A DNA stretch of 64,000 bases from Lacticigenium naphthae DSM 19658. Lineage in GTDB: Bacteria; Bacillota; Bacilli; Lactobacillales; Carnobacteriaceae_A. The position numbers and the translations under genes were made by a program. The notes beneath the pieces are model-generated. The model did no database searches. It saw only the letters and a program-made list of their open reading frames with translations, and was not told the origin of the DNA. The stretch spans positions 372,001 to 436,000 of the forward strand of contig NZ_AUEG01000001.1 in assembly GCF_000425865.1 (NCBI RefSeq). Reading direction: 5' to 3'. Below are positions 52,199 to 62,169 of the stretch, in pieces. The number at the start of each line of letters is the position of its first letter. The first letter of the stretch is position 1.

Positions 52199-52996
52199 TT
52201 AATCTATACTTATTGAAGTATCTGGCATGAGATTGTATTGATTTTTATAAAACTGGATTGCTGAAATACCAATCAAAAGCACTATCCCTATCAATGCAAT
52301 ATTTTGCAAGAAGTTGTACTGTCCTTGAAATCCTTCTGGTGCTAATAAATATGTGTAGATCCCGAAATATGCCCATGCTATAGGAATCGGAAACAATGCA
52401 TTTTTAGTGCTCCACAAAACTATAAAAGTCAGTCCCACTGCAACTAGAAGAATAATAGAGCTCCAAGTATCTACATCTATTCCAAATCTATCCCATTCAA
52501 TTTTAACAAGCCAGGCGGCTATATTTACTACAGTTGCTATAAAAAGCCACCCTGAATACAAACCAAAAGTGGTGGGAAGCAACCAGCGTCCTCTTGTCTG
52601 GATTTTTCCAACTTTTTTTACAATTAAAATCATCACGATTAAAAAAGCAAAGATGAATAGCGTTGACAGACCAATCAAGTTATAAGAAAAGCTTATTATC
52701 CAAACACTATTCAAACCACATGATATCCAAAAGAGATAACTGATTTCATCAATAGCTTGTCCATAGTAGGACTTTTTACTTTTAATGATCATGACAATTA
52801 TAGATACAATCAAAAACGTGTATATTATACTCCATATACTAAAGGTTGAGGGTGCTGGTGTAATCAAAGTTGGGTACATATCTGATACTTCTTTTTGTGA
52901 AAGGCCATTAATTAAGCCAAAAGCACCCAGACCATTTATGATTAATGTACCGACCAATAATATTGCATTTATATATGCTTTTGTTTTACTTTTCAT
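52199..52996 (-). CDS. TspO/MBR-like tryptophan-rich membrane protein
   Basis: This 265-residue protein has about seven to eight helices and the features of larger Firmicutes TspO-like proteins. TPAPSTFSIWSIIYTFLI matches the TspO PxPxxFxxWxxIY signature, and LYSGWLFIATVVNIAAWLVK matches the later tryptophan helix. TspO proteins bind porphyrins and other hydrophobic ligands, and some degrade them. A flavodoxin gene lies 130 nt upstream on the same strand. A short GGAGC site precedes the ATG. The ligand is unknown. Confidence 0.83.
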   Translation of the reverse strand: MKSKTKAYINAILLVGTLIINGLGAFGLINGLSQKEVSDMYPTLITPAPSTFSIWSIIYTFLIVSIIVMIIKSKKSYYGQAIDEISYLFWISCGLNSVWIISFSYNLIGLSTLFIFAFLIVMILIVKKVGKIQTRGRWLLPTTFGLYSGWLFIATVVNIAAWLVKIEWDRFGIDVDTWSSIILLVAVGLTFIVLWSTKNALFPIPIAWAYFGIYTYLLAPEGFQGQYNFLQNIALIGIVLLIGISAIQFYKNQYNLMPDTSISID

Positions 52997-53128
52997 TTTC
53001 TGCTCCTTTTATATATTTTTACCTTCGCAATCTTTATTGTAGTTTCTCTAAATTATTATTTTTTGTGAATGAACCCCTTTAGCTTATTTTGAAAATTAAA
53101 AATGTTGTAAAAGATCAATGCTGAAATT

Positions 53129-53644
53129 TTAAAGTTTCTTAGCATAAGCAACAAGCGCTTCAATGTGTTTTTTATCAACATAATTAGTCGGATGATAATA
53201 ACTCTCGATGATTCCTTCCTCATCTTCAGTTTTATTTTTCTTTCTTTCCACATTTTTTATAAATATGTTCAGAAATATTTTAATAATGCCCCTCACCTTA
53301 GAGAAATCAATCCCCCCAGGCAAATAAAAAAATGTATGGAATGCTAACTGGTCTTCATTAAAATTATTATTTTTGATGTCAGCAATATCTTTCTCAACAT
53401 TATTATTACCGGCACAGGCAAAAATAATGATGGGTTTATCTTTGAACCATTCAAGGACTTTTTTAACTTTGTTCATTTTGCCCATGTAAACGCCACTTCC
53501 AAAAATAATAGTATCGTAGTCTTTTATTTCTGTTTTTTTAAATTTGGAAAAATCTCTTATCTCCCAATTCAATTCCTCCGCAATCCAACTTGCATACTGA
53601 AAAGTGTGTCCATATTTGCTTTTATATAAGACAATATTTTTCAT
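53129..53644 (-). CDS. Flavodoxin-domain protein (HemG-like)
   Basis: This 171-residue protein has a flavodoxin_5-type fold. The FMN phosphate loop is YKSKYGHTFQYASWIA, followed by DTIIFGSGVYMGKM and IIIFACAGNN. It resembles the menaquinone-dependent protoporphyrinogen oxidase HemG, but other redox roles are possible. Its ATG overlaps the stop of the CrtI-like gene by four bases, so translation is coupled and the two probably share a pathway, the flavodoxin perhaps carrying electrons for the oxidoreductase. Confidence 0.87.
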   Translation of the reverse strand: MKNIVLYKSKYGHTFQYASWIAEELNWEIRDFSKFKKTEIKDYDTIIFGSGVYMGKMNKVKKVLEWFKDKPIIIFACAGNNNVEKDIADIKNNNFNEDQLAFHTFFYLPGGIDFSKVRGIIKIFLNIFIKNVERKKNKTEDEEGIIESYYHPTNYVDKKHIEALVAYAKKL

Positions 53645-55242
53645 ATTTTTTTTCCTTTCTTCAATGTCTTAACTGCTTTATCAGCTGCAATCTTTCCAGT
53701 TAAGATGCTGATCGGTAAGCCTGACGGGCTAAATGTCCACTGACCGGCTTGCAGTATATCCGGAATTGGCGTGTGACAAGTTTTTTTGATCTTGGTCATC
53801 TTTGTTATAGACGGTATGACATCATTCGTAAAAGCCCAGCCGGTTATTCCACCTTCGTGATTTCCACTTACTCTTTCGATGGTTAGTGGGGAAGAACTAA
53901 ATTGATGGATCACTTTTTCCTTTAGATTTTCATAAACGCTAGTGTTAAGTACACTGATGATCTTTTCTTCAGCGAAATGCTTAAACTCTTCATAAAATCC
54001 TAAAGATTGAATATTACTAATAAAATCATAATCCATTAGAACGCTGACGACTAATCCTGTCTTTCCTTTTGGAGCAAGTTCTTTATTCCGTAATGAGGGG
54101 ATGGCAATTTCATAGGTAGTATAGTCCAGGTACTCATTCATCCAATCAAAAATTTCTTTTTTTTCAGTTGCTTTCTTTGCAATTTTTAATTTGTTGAAAA
54201 CTTTGGATTGTCCGATTTTACTGGGGGTATAAAACAAATGGCCACTCGATCTCGTTTGGAAGTATTCTTTCTCCAAATCAACCGTTAAATACACTGAATA
54301 AATTGAATCTCCTGCTCTTTTCCCTTTAAGAAGAGTTCTTTTTCCCTCTATTTCCTCTTTGACTTTTCTATCACGGATCGTTTCCCTATCGATTGCTTTA
54401 TACAGCTGATTAGTATCAGCTGCCCAAATCAACTGATTATATTCATACTCTTGTTCATTCTGATCATGGATTGATTTGTTGAGGGTATCAATTTTTTTGA
54501 TTTCTGTACCCCTTTTGATAATGCCGTTTGATTTTATAATATACTCTTTTAAATTTTCAGCCAAATCGAAGGTTCCTTTGACTGGATATTCATAATCTAA
54601 GTACAGACTAAAATAACTTAAAGCAAATGAAGCGGGAGTTTTTCGAAAAAAATGTTGACTGATTATATCAATCAATGATTGGTTATCAGTTAGCTGACTT
54701 AAATAGTCATAAACGGGTATATTAAATTTATTGATTTTACCTGATTTTGCCAAGAATTTAAATACCCACGGAAACAATGTTTTAAAAAGATAATCTTTAT
54801 CTTTCTTTAAATCTTTGAATAAAGGGTTCTCAATTCCGTATATAACATCCATGTAATCCATAACTGTTTTTATTTCACGAAGTATAACATCAATATCTTT
54901 TTCATCTTCAGGATAAAGTTTTACAAGCATTTCTCGATAATCATTCAAACTGTCCACTGTTTCAACTCTAATCAATTCATTTTCGATACCGATAGTCACG
55001 ACACTTCTGACGAACTCGATATCAATATCCAGCTGCTTTAACATGGGTCTAACGATTCCAGAATCTATAATACCTCTAGCACCGGTATCAAACAAAAAAC
55101 CGTCATAATAGAATGAATTTACTAAACCACCGACGTTATCCTCTTTTTCACAAAGCATTATTTTATAGCCATTTTTAGCCAAAAAAGCTGCACTTGTCAA
55201 TCCGGCGATTCCCCCACCGACAATAACCGCATCATATCTCAT
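53641..55242 (-). CDS. Phytoene desaturase/retinol saturase-like FAD oxidoreductase
   Basis: This protein of about 533 residues has the N-terminal FAD-binding motif VIVGGGIAGLTSAAFLAKNG followed by CEKEDNVGGLVNS, and near the C-terminus a segment LQAGQWTFSPSGLPISILTG that closes the flavin site. The layout belongs to the CrtI/CrtH/RetSat group, which act on polyenes, but many bacterial members have no known substrate. I prefer the ATG at 55242; the ATG at 55254 is directly against the purine-rich site. It follows the SDR gene by four bases and overlaps the flavodoxin gene. A role in carotenoid or retinoid metabolism is possible but not shown. Confidence 0.88.
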   Translation of the reverse strand: MRYDAVIVGGGIAGLTSAAFLAKNGYKIMLCEKEDNVGGLVNSFYYDGFLFDTGARGIIDSGIVRPMLKQLDIDIEFVRSVVTIGIENELIRVETVDSLNDYREMLVKLYPEDEKDIDVILREIKTVMDYMDVIYGIENPLFKDLKKDKDYLFKTLFPWVFKFLAKSGKINKFNIPVYDYLSQLTDNQSLIDIISQHFFRKTPASFALSYFSLYLDYEYPVKGTFDLAENLKEYIIKSNGIIKRGTEIKKIDTLNKSIHDQNEQEYEYNQLIWAADTNQLYKAIDRETIRDRKVKEEIEGKRTLLKGKRAGDSIYSVYLTVDLEKEYFQTRSSGHLFYTPSKIGQSKVFNKLKIAKKATEKKEIFDWMNEYLDYTTYEIAIPSLRNKELAPKGKTGLVVSVLMDYDFISNIQSLGFYEEFKHFAEEKIISVLNTSVYENLKEKVIHQFSSSPLTIERVSGNHEGGITGWAFTNDVIPSITKMTKIKKTCHTPIPDILQAGQWTFSPSGLPISILTGKIAADKAVKTLKKGKKI

Positions 55243-55246
55243 TCCA

Positions 55247-56176
55247 TCAACCATCCTTTTTTATTAAACCTGTCATTTCTAGACTCTTGTTCCAGATTTC
55301 TTCCTGCTTTTTCGTATTCAAAGCATGTTTTGCCGGTTTTTCTTTGATTGTCAAATTGAAGAACACACCACTGACATTGTTCAATTCACTCGCTGAAGCT
55401 AGGTAATAGATAGCTTCCCCGGATATTTTCGGATCTTTTAAAAAATGCCAAGTTATATGATGTAAAAACCAGCGATATAATCTGCCATTATTATTGCCTA
55501 TATTAGTCCTTACACCGCCAGGATGCATTGCATTGATAGTAACACCGGTACCTTTTAATTCTTGTGCAAATTTCCAAACAGTTAATAATTGTGCTGTCTT
55601 AGAGGCACCATAACTTCTTAAGCCAGTATACGTTCGTTTTTCCCAGTTTAAGTCATCCACATTCAGCCCGTTAAATCGATGCCCTTCAGAATTCACCTGA
55701 ATAATCCTAGAAGGCGAAGATTCAATCAGCTTATTCATTAGTAGTTTCGTAATCAAAAAGGTCGCTAAATGATTGACACAAAATACCATTTCATAACCTT
55801 CTTCATTCACTATTCTTTTTGTTGAATAAAGTCCGGCGCTATTGATCAAGACATCCACTCTTGGATATTTTTCCGAAATTTCCAAAACTGCTTTTTTGAC
55901 TTGCTTTAAATCTGAAAAATCAGCGATAAAATAATCGACAAATACCGAATGTTTTTTCTCTATTTCTTCTTTGACGGCTTTAGCTTTATTTTCGTTTCTG
56001 ACTAACATCACAATATTCGCTTTTCCGGCAGCTAATTTTTTAATAGTTTCATAGCCAACGCCAGAGGTAGCACCAGAAACAACGCATAATTTCCCATTCA
56101 TCGATTCATCACTATGTTTTTGTACAGCTTTTCTATTTTTCATGAACAGTAATTGTTCTGGAAATTTCATTATCAC
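55247..56176 (-). CDS. Short-chain dehydrogenase, retinol-dehydrogenase-like subgroup
   Basis: This classical SDR has the cofactor loop VSGATSGVGYETI, NSAGLY, a catalytic serine in IIQVNSEGHRF and YGASKTAQ with the YxxxK pair, followed by HPGGVRTNIG. Its 309 residues and layout match the retinol dehydrogenase/WWOX-like SDR group, which prefers NADP and long hydrophobic alcohols, but the substrate cannot be read. It lies between the NTF2-like gene (11 nt upstream) and the CrtI-like gene, in one operon. Confidence 0.9.
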   Translation of the reverse strand: MIMKFPEQLLFMKNRKAVQKHSDESMNGKLCVVSGATSGVGYETIKKLAAGKANIVMLVRNENKAKAVKEEIEKKHSVFVDYFIADFSDLKQVKKAVLEISEKYPRVDVLINSAGLYSTKRIVNEEGYEMVFCVNHLATFLITKLLMNKLIESSPSRIIQVNSEGHRFNGLNVDDLNWEKRTYTGLRSYGASKTAQLLTVWKFAQELKGTGVTINAMHPGGVRTNIGNNNGRLYRWFLHHITWHFLKDPKISGEAIYYLASASELNNVSGVFFNLTIKEKPAKHALNTKKQEEIWNKSLEMTGLIKKDG

Positions 56177-56187
56177 TTTCCATCTCC

Positions 56188-56643
56188 TTATCCGAAAAAT
56201 ACTCTCATTAACCAGCGGTAAATTGATCTAACAACAGGGATACCATCACAAATATCTCCCCACAAATCGTAATAATCTCTCTGTTCAATAATCAAACCAT
56301 CACTGTCAAAAGTTAATCTAGTGGCCCCGTAAATTGGTTTTGTGGGAAAAACACGAAACGACATCGTCATCTTCCATTCCATCATTACACTATTATCGGC
56401 TTTAATAATAGTGTAGATATCCATCCTCAAACTTTTACAGCGTTTAGCCAAGCGATTACACATTGCTTCAAATTCAACTTTCCCTTCAATTCTCTGGATT
56501 GAATCCTGAAAGATAATATTTTCATGATAAAACGGAAAAATATGTGACCAGTCTGGCTTTCCATCAGCGCTATAGGTTTTTGACCACAATTCTTTAATTT
56601 CTTCAATGGACATTATTTTGTTTTGTAGTGAGTCTCTCCCCAT
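56188..56643 (-). CDS. NTF2/SnoaL-like protein
   Basis: This protein of about 151 residues has the cone-shaped NTF2-like fold. WSHIFPFYHENIIFQDSIQ and MEWKMTMSFRVFPTKPIYGATRLTF are typical strands, and IEQRDYYDLWGDI closes the cavity. Such proteins can be isomerases, cyclases or binding proteins for hydrophobic small molecules. The ATG at 56643 lies eight bases after GGAG; a GTG nine bases upstream overlaps it. It is the first gene of the redox operon, so the pathway probably includes a hydrophobic intermediate. Confidence 0.85.
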   Translation of the reverse strand: MGRDSLQNKIMSIEEIKELWSKTYSADGKPDWSHIFPFYHENIIFQDSIQRIEGKVEFEAMCNRLAKRCKSLRMDIYTIIKADNSVMMEWKMTMSFRVFPTKPIYGATRLTFDSDGLIIEQRDYYDLWGDICDGIPVVRSIYRWLMRVFFG

Positions 56644-56652
56644 AAAAAACAC

Positions 56653-57382
56653 TCCATCTTGATTTATTATTCCCTACTACTATTGTACCAAATCACAACA
56701 GAAAACGCTTACAATATAGGTGCCAGTTAACTATTCCTTCAGAATAAGCGCCTTAGAATTTAGTTTTGCTATTCTTTCATTTAATTGAGTTTATTTTATA
56801 GAATTAGATCTTACACGACTCATTCTTGGAATAGCTATCCGTTAGTCCATTGGTTAGTTATCATTCAAGATACGATAACTTTTTTGGCTGATACTTTTGG
56901 TAATTGGAGACATGCTTTTTAGAGGGTTTAAACTTTTTTTTGGATTTCTTCTGTTCCCAAATCATAATCAGTACTTCTATCCACGTAACCTAGAAAAGTT
57001 GAGTGTTCTAATCGGTGAACGGCGTGTCCAGAAAATACTGATTAAAAGAATGGATCCCTTTTATGAATCACGTTATTAGATCCTGATCAGGACTATTTAC
57101 TTCTTCAAAACAATAAAGCCAGGCTGCTATTATATTACTCGTTACTAGTGTTCTAGCTTTTGTTTGGTGTATTGATTTGTAAATACAATACTATTCCTGT
57201 GCAAACGGACACTCCCCATCTCAATATGCATTTATAATATAGTGCACACAAGATTTCAGTGCTATTACCGTAATGATAATATGAAATTCATGAAAATATT
57301 ATACTGTGTATTTGATAGTTGATGTCCATCAGATGTTTCTACATCATTTTTTGAATCTTATAATAGATACAATTGAATGTTA
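56653..57382. other. Long gene-free stretch, possible remnant
   Basis: No intact gene was recognised. A plus-strand frame at 56897-57079 gives a hydrophobic start followed by NHNQYFYPRNLEKLSVLIGE. It has no good ribosome binding site and may be the end of a decayed membrane-protein gene. Confidence 0.4.
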
Positions 57383-57431
57383 CAAAAAATAAGGCATTCT
57401 GCGTTGATTGATTTAGACACCAGAGTGCCTT
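57383..57431 (-). terminator. Terminator of the 57.6-kb membrane gene
   Basis: AAGGCATTCTG pairs with CAGAGTGCCTT (one G-U) across a 19-nt loop, and ATTTTTTG follows on the minus strand. It lies about 160 nt past the gene end. Confidence 0.65.
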
Positions 57432-57590
57432 AGATTTATCGATTTATAATAAACTATTAAGGCTGTGACTCCAATAAATTTTATATCATTCATGTCATTA
57501 TCCCTGTTCTAACCGGTTCCCGTTTATGCTTTTCTCTCTTCTATATGAATCTCATAGAACAGATTCAAGATCCCCTTTTATACAGTATTT

Positions 57591-58031
57591 TCAAGTGATG
57601 GGCCATAGATAATATAGGGATGCTATTATGGAAATCGCTATAGCATAGTAATGAAACCATGCTTTCTTCATTTTACGAAGAAGAAACAAGCTGATTACAA
57701 CAGCCAATACCATGAACAAAGCTACTATAATCGGATATTCGAATAGTTGAACTCCAACTGTGGCCATAAAGGTAGTAAGTGAACCAGTAAGCACACTAGC
57801 TTTAAGCCATTCACCTATCCTGCTTCGATATATTATAAAACAGAAAACGATCCATATGATTCCATATCCGACTCGTAAGGGTGCTACAAAGTTATATGAA
57901 TTATTCTGATTTACCATTTTTTGAATAAGCATGAAGGTAATAAAATATAATAAAAAAGCTACTATCAAAATAACAAAGCCACCTACTGTAACAAGTAGTC
58001 CCTCCTTGATTATTTCAGATTTTTTATTCAT
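57591..58031 (-). CDS. Hypothetical four-helix membrane protein
   Basis: This 146-residue protein has four or five helices (about 14-36, 48-66, 73-92, 96-118, 122-143) and short loops. I do not recognise a family. A GAGGAG-type site precedes the ATG at 58031. It is monocistronic, divergent from the LtaS-like gene. Confidence 0.75.
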   Translation of the reverse strand: MNKKSEIIKEGLLVTVGGFVILIVAFLLYFITFMLIQKMVNQNNSYNFVAPLRVGYGIIWIVFCFIIYRSRIGEWLKASVLTGSLTTFMATVGVQLFEYPIIVALFMVLAVVISLFLLRKMKKAWFHYYAIAISIIASLYYLWPIT

Positions 58032-58533
58032 ATACTATTCATCTCCTCTTCTCATGATAAATTCAATAAATTTTAAAATTCATCTCTCAGAAGCAATATT
58101 AAAAAGCCTTAGTTTTTGTAATCCAAAATATAATACAATCTATTTAATTATAAGTGTACCGCTCTATGTATATTCTCCCTTTCCAATCCCTCTAGACCGC
58201 GTGTAATTGTTGCCTTTTCCTTTACTATCTTATTCTCTCTGAGTCTTTCTCTACAATTCTATTAAAATACTCCCATTTTGAACGTATTTCTGTCTTGTCT
58301 GATTTGAGAGTAACACTGCCGAATCTCATTAAACAATCAGTATTGGTTTGAACTTATCATTCATACTGTATTTCATATTGATAATTTCCATTTGAACTAT
58401 AGTATGTTCATACCATGATATGTATAGATATATAGAGATTTTTCCATTTGCTATTTTAAATACCGGTTCTATTTCTTTAAGTAGTGCAATTTATTACGAT
58501 GTGTTAAGCTGTCCACAACAAGGAGGCGCTTTC
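58032..58533. other. Divergent promoter region without a gene
   Basis: This holds the leader regions of the flanking divergent genes. A GAAC-N8-GTTC inverted repeat lies near 58395 upstream of the LtaS-like gene; no confident promoter pair was found. Confidence 0.4.
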
Positions 58534-60537
58534 ATGATCAAAAAGAAATCATCTCTGCCCTTATTAATCTATTTTGTACTCTCCCTTTTCTTTTTGGAGT
58601 TTGTTTTAAGACTGCGCGTAGATGGGGATTCCACATTTATTTCTATGAGTCTTTTCATTTCTTTTATATTCTCACTGATTTTAGCCATTGCTCTATTTTT
58701 GCTTTCTAGCTTGTTTCGAAATAGAACTAATTATATTTTATCCTTTGTATTTCTAATTATAGCGGGCTCAATCTTTTCAACGCAATTTGTTTATTTTCAG
58801 TTCTTTAGAACCTTCTACAGTTTCTATTCGACTGGAAATGTATCTCAAATATTCGAATTTAGACAGGATATCTGGACCGTCATTTCAAATAATTATTCTT
58901 TGATAATACTATTTTACCTTCCAGCTTTATTTCTCTTATTTTTTGGAAAAAAACTTTTCCGCTTTAACAAGATAAGCGAACTTTATAGAAGTTTCTTAAT
59001 TTGTTTAATTATAATCTTTCATATAACTGGCTTGACCACTATTTGGTTCAATGGAAAAAATCAGAATTCTGCATATGATTTATATTTCCAAACGAGGGAT
59101 CCCATTCTTTCTGTTGACAGGCTTGGATTGATCACTACCATGCGGTTAGATTTTCAAAGATTGGCGACTGGATGGTCTCCTACCCAGACTATCCCTGATA
59201 TGCCAGTCTCTAACTCAGAGTCTATATATGAGTCTGACAAAGAGGATGATGAAGATGAGCAACTAAAGGAAATTGATGAATCTGAAATTGTAGAAAAAGA
59301 AATAGACTATAATATGTTGGATATCGATTTTGATAAATTGATTTCGACTGAAAATGATGAAACGATTAAACAAATGCATAATTACTTTGCTAATGTTGAA
59401 CCAACAGCAAAAAATGAATATACAGGGAAATATGAAGGTTATAATCTTATATTTTTAACTGCTGAAGGGTTTTCCCCCTATGCTGTAAACGAGGAACTAA
59501 CGCCAACTCTATTCAAAATGGTTCACGAAGGATACAATTTTACCGACTTTTATGTTCCTCTATGGGATGTAAGTACTTCTGATGGTGAATATGTATCGTT
59601 GACAAGTCTTATTCCCAAAAGTGGGATCTGGAGTTTTTCTGCATCGGCCAAAATTGATCTTCCCTTTGTTATGGGGAATCAATTTAAAGAACTCGGGTAT
59701 AAAACAGTAGCCTATCATAACCACACTTATTCTTACTATGATAGAGATGCCTCCCATCCCAATATGGGCTATGATTACACGGGTGTCGGGAATGGTCTGG
59801 ATATGAGCGGAGGGTGGCCTGCATCTGATTTGGAAATGATGCAAGAAACAATTCCTCAGTATATAGCTGATGAACCCTTTCATGCTTATTACATGACAGT
59901 CAGCGGTCATATGCAGTATTCTTTTTCTGGAAACAATATCGCTTATAAAAATAAAGAATATGTTAAGGATTTGTCTTATTCAGAGCAAGCTCAAGCTTAT
60001 TTAGCTACTCAAATAGAACTTGATAAAGCCTTAGAGAATATGCTCAATCAGCTGGAAGAAGCCGATATGGCAGAGGAAACATTAATTGTCTTAGCCACAG
60101 ATCATTACCCTTACGGTCTTGATAACTCAACCATTGATGAGCTAGCTGGACATCCAGTAGACAGAGATTTTGAGCTCTATAAAAGCCCCTTGATTATTTA
60201 TACAAAGGGTATGGATCCCGTAACTGTAGATAAACCCAGTTCGAATCTTGATATTATTCCTACACTTTCCAATTTGCTCGGATTAGAATTTGACTCCAGA
60301 CTAGTTATGGGATCCGATATTTTTTCCGATTCCAGTCCCCTTGTCATGTTTAGAAATAAAAGCTTTATTACTGAAAAGGGTAAGTATAATTCTGCAACCA
60401 AGCAGTTTTCACCCACTGAAGATAATAGCAATCAGGATTACACTGAGCATATCGACACCATTTCGCTCAGTGTAGACAATAAATTTTATTATTCCGGCAA
60501 GATACTCGAAACAGATTACTATAAAGGATTTAAGTGA
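58534..60537 (+). CDS. LTA synthase-family phosphoglycerol transferase (sulfatase fold)
   Basis: The start is the ATG at 58534, preceded by AGGAGG. Five N-terminal helices (about residues 8-205) are followed by an acidic linker (about 235-290) and an extracellular sulfatase-fold domain (about 305-640). Catalytic features are the metal glutamate in LTAEGFSP (about E310), the nucleophile threonine in DVSTSDGEY (about T347), SGHMQYSF and ATDHYPYG (D523, H524). LtaS enzymes polymerise glycerol phosphate from phosphatidylglycerol, but this sequence diverges from LtaS (HMQ instead of HTP), so it may modify another envelope polymer. It is monocistronic with its own terminator. Confidence 0.88.
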   Translation: MIKKKSSLPLLIYFVLSLFFLEFVLRLRVDGDSTFISMSLFISFIFSLILAIALFLLSSLFRNRTNYILSFVFLIIAGSIFSTQFVYFQFFRTFYSFYSTGNVSQIFEFRQDIWTVISNNYSLIILFYLPALFLLFFGKKLFRFNKISELYRSFLICLIIIFHITGLTTIWFNGKNQNSAYDLYFQTRDPILSVDRLGLITTMRLDFQRLATGWSPTQTIPDMPVSNSESIYESDKEDDEDEQLKEIDESEIVEKEIDYNMLDIDFDKLISTENDETIKQMHNYFANVEPTAKNEYTGKYEGYNLIFLTAEGFSPYAVNEELTPTLFKMVHEGYNFTDFYVPLWDVSTSDGEYVSLTSLIPKSGIWSFSASAKIDLPFVMGNQFKELGYKTVAYHNHTYSYYDRDASHPNMGYDYTGVGNGLDMSGGWPASDLEMMQETIPQYIADEPFHAYYMTVSGHMQYSFSGNNIAYKNKEYVKDLSYSEQAQAYLATQIELDKALENMLNQLEEADMAEETLIVLATDHYPYGLDNSTIDELAGHPVDRDFELYKSPLIIYTKGMDPVTVDKPSSNLDIIPTLSNLLGLEFDSRLVMGSDIFSDSSPLVMFRNKSFITEKGKYNSATKQFSPTEDNSNQDYTEHIDTISLSVDNKFYYSGKILETDYYKGFK

Positions 60538-60582
60538 TTTTCTTTTTCAATAGAGACTATTTCTCAACACCTTTATTCCTAT

Positions 60583-60614
60583 AAAAACCAGTATGTAATC
60601 TAATACTGGTTTTT
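60583..60614 (+). terminator. Terminator of the LtaS-like gene
   Basis: AAAAACCAGTAT pairs perfectly with ATACTGGTTTTT across an 8-nt loop, with T residues at the 3' end. Confidence 0.88.
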
Positions 60615-60640
60615 TAACTTTATTGCAGTTAGCTATTCCA

Positions 60641-60786
60641 TTAGCCAAATGCTTTTTTTTCAGTATTCTTTATAAAATCAATCACACCCGCAGTTATTCG
60701 TTTTATCAATTCAAAAATGGCGTCGAAATCAGACTTTTTAATTAAATGGTTCACACAAAGACGTTTTTCAATTTTTATCGGTTGTT
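60641..60786 (-). pseudogene. C-terminal gene remnant, paralogous to the partial gene at the right edge
   Basis: On the minus strand a piece ending SDFDAIFELIKRITAGVIDF and then IKNTEKKAFG is bounded upstream by a TAA. It aligns with the last 35 residues of the gene at 63880-64000 (PDFDNLPALTKQIDAGVISF then IKNIEKNYL). No start or upstream portion remains, so it is a truncated copy. Confidence 0.6.
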
Positions 60787-60822
60787 ATCCTATTTTTCCT
60801 TTTTTAGAATATGTTTTTTGAT

Positions 60823-62169
60823 TTACCTGCCACTATTTGTTTTAGGTTGCTCCTCATCTAACCCTCTTGCAGCTAAACAGGTTTTATCGTAAAGATCTCT
60901 AAAGATATTATCCGGATCTGTTCTTTTTTTAACTATTTCATAGTTCTCTTTGTTCCATACGTTCCAAAATTCATTTTTTGAATAAAGATTTGTAGATATC
61001 AGCGTTTTTATCGCATTGATTTCTGTTAGTTTATCTTCAATGATTTTGTAGTAGAATTCAGAGTTTTTTATTCGCATCCCATATATGGCAATATCCAAAA
61101 ATAGTTCATCTGTTACATTGTCAAAGAAGTCTTCTGAGATCCATTCGTATTTGTGAACAATACGATACGGCACACACCATAACGGAAAATGATCGATTTC
61201 CTTTATATACCAATCCATAAACTCTTCGATTTTTGAAAATGGAATAAACGTGTCGACAGTAACAGGTATTAATTTTGAAGGAATAAATCGTCTCAGAATA
61301 GTCGCCATCCTTAAAGTAGTATTGGCGTTCATTATCCGACCAAATAAGAACCTTAAAAGGCGCGTTTTAGGATGAACATTGGTAACTCCTTTGTTGTAAC
61401 GAAAGAAATAATCTGGAGTAGTAAGATAGTCTTCTGATCGTTCTGCAGTACTTGTATAGTAAATTCTTGTCCAGTCATAGTTATGGGTATAAGGAGCCTC
61501 GTCTACTAAATATCCTTTACTTAGAATAAAAAGATCAGGAGAATGAATGATCCCGTCCATGAAATCAAGATCTTTATTTTCGAAATGTTCCCATATAGCC
61601 TTCTTATAATCATCAAGATTTTCAAACCGTTCATAGACCACTCGTACAAATGGCTTAGCAGGTAAAAGCTTAAAAGTCAGCTTCGTGATGATTCCTAAAG
61701 TGCCAAAAGTACCATGAATCATCTGAAACAATAAGCTATTCTCATTATCGGGTGTACAGTTCAATACTTCCCCTTTAGCAGTAACAACTTCATACTCCAG
61801 ACAGTTATCATGAAATCCTCCAACCTTGTAGGACATGGATTCTATCGAACATCCCGCAACAGCTCCACCAATCGTTATAGTCTTAAGTTCCGACACTACA
61901 GCTGGGATCAGATCATGTTTTAGAGTCGCTTCAACTAGTTTTTCGAACGTCACACCGGGCTCCGCAACACAAATCCGATTCCTCTGATCAATAGAAAGTA
62001 TCTCATCGAAGTCGCTGATATCAAGTTTTTCGTCAGTATAAGTCTTACTCTCTGGCTTAGGTACCATATGAGAAACAGTTTTCTTCTTAAGCTTCAAATA
62101 GGCTGTTCCTTCTCGTTGCTTCAACTGTTTTACGATCCTATCTAATTTAACTTCATGTGTAGCCTGCAT
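60823..62169 (-). CDS. FAD-binding oxidoreductase, DHCR24-like
   Basis: This 448-residue flavoprotein has a FAD_binding_4 (PCMH-type) domain at about residues 20-190, with RICVAEPGVTFEKLVEATL, TIGGAVAGCSIESMSYKVGG and FGTLGIITKLTFKLLPAKP. The C-terminal part resembles delta(24)-sterol reductase and related alkene reductases. Bacteria of this group do not make sterols, so the substrate is probably another hydrophobic alkene. I chose the ATG at 62169 with GAGGAGAG upstream; an upstream extension to 62256 is low-complexity. A gene remnant lies directly downstream, so the original operon may have been longer. Confidence 0.88.
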   Translation of the reverse strand: MQATHEVKLDRIVKQLKQREGTAYLKLKKKTVSHMVPKPESKTYTDEKLDISDFDEILSIDQRNRICVAEPGVTFEKLVEATLKHDLIPAVVSELKTITIGGAVAGCSIESMSYKVGGFHDNCLEYEVVTAKGEVLNCTPDNENSLLFQMIHGTFGTLGIITKLTFKLLPAKPFVRVVYERFENLDDYKKAIWEHFENKDLDFMDGIIHSPDLFILSKGYLVDEAPYTHNYDWTRIYYTSTAERSEDYLTTPDYFFRYNKGVTNVHPKTRLLRFLFGRIMNANTTLRMATILRRFIPSKLIPVTVDTFIPFSKIEEFMDWYIKEIDHFPLWCVPYRIVHKYEWISEDFFDNVTDELFLDIAIYGMRIKNSEFYYKIIEDKLTEINAIKTLISTNLYSKNEFWNVWNKENYEIVKKRTDPDNIFRDLYDKTCLAARGLDEEQPKTNSGR

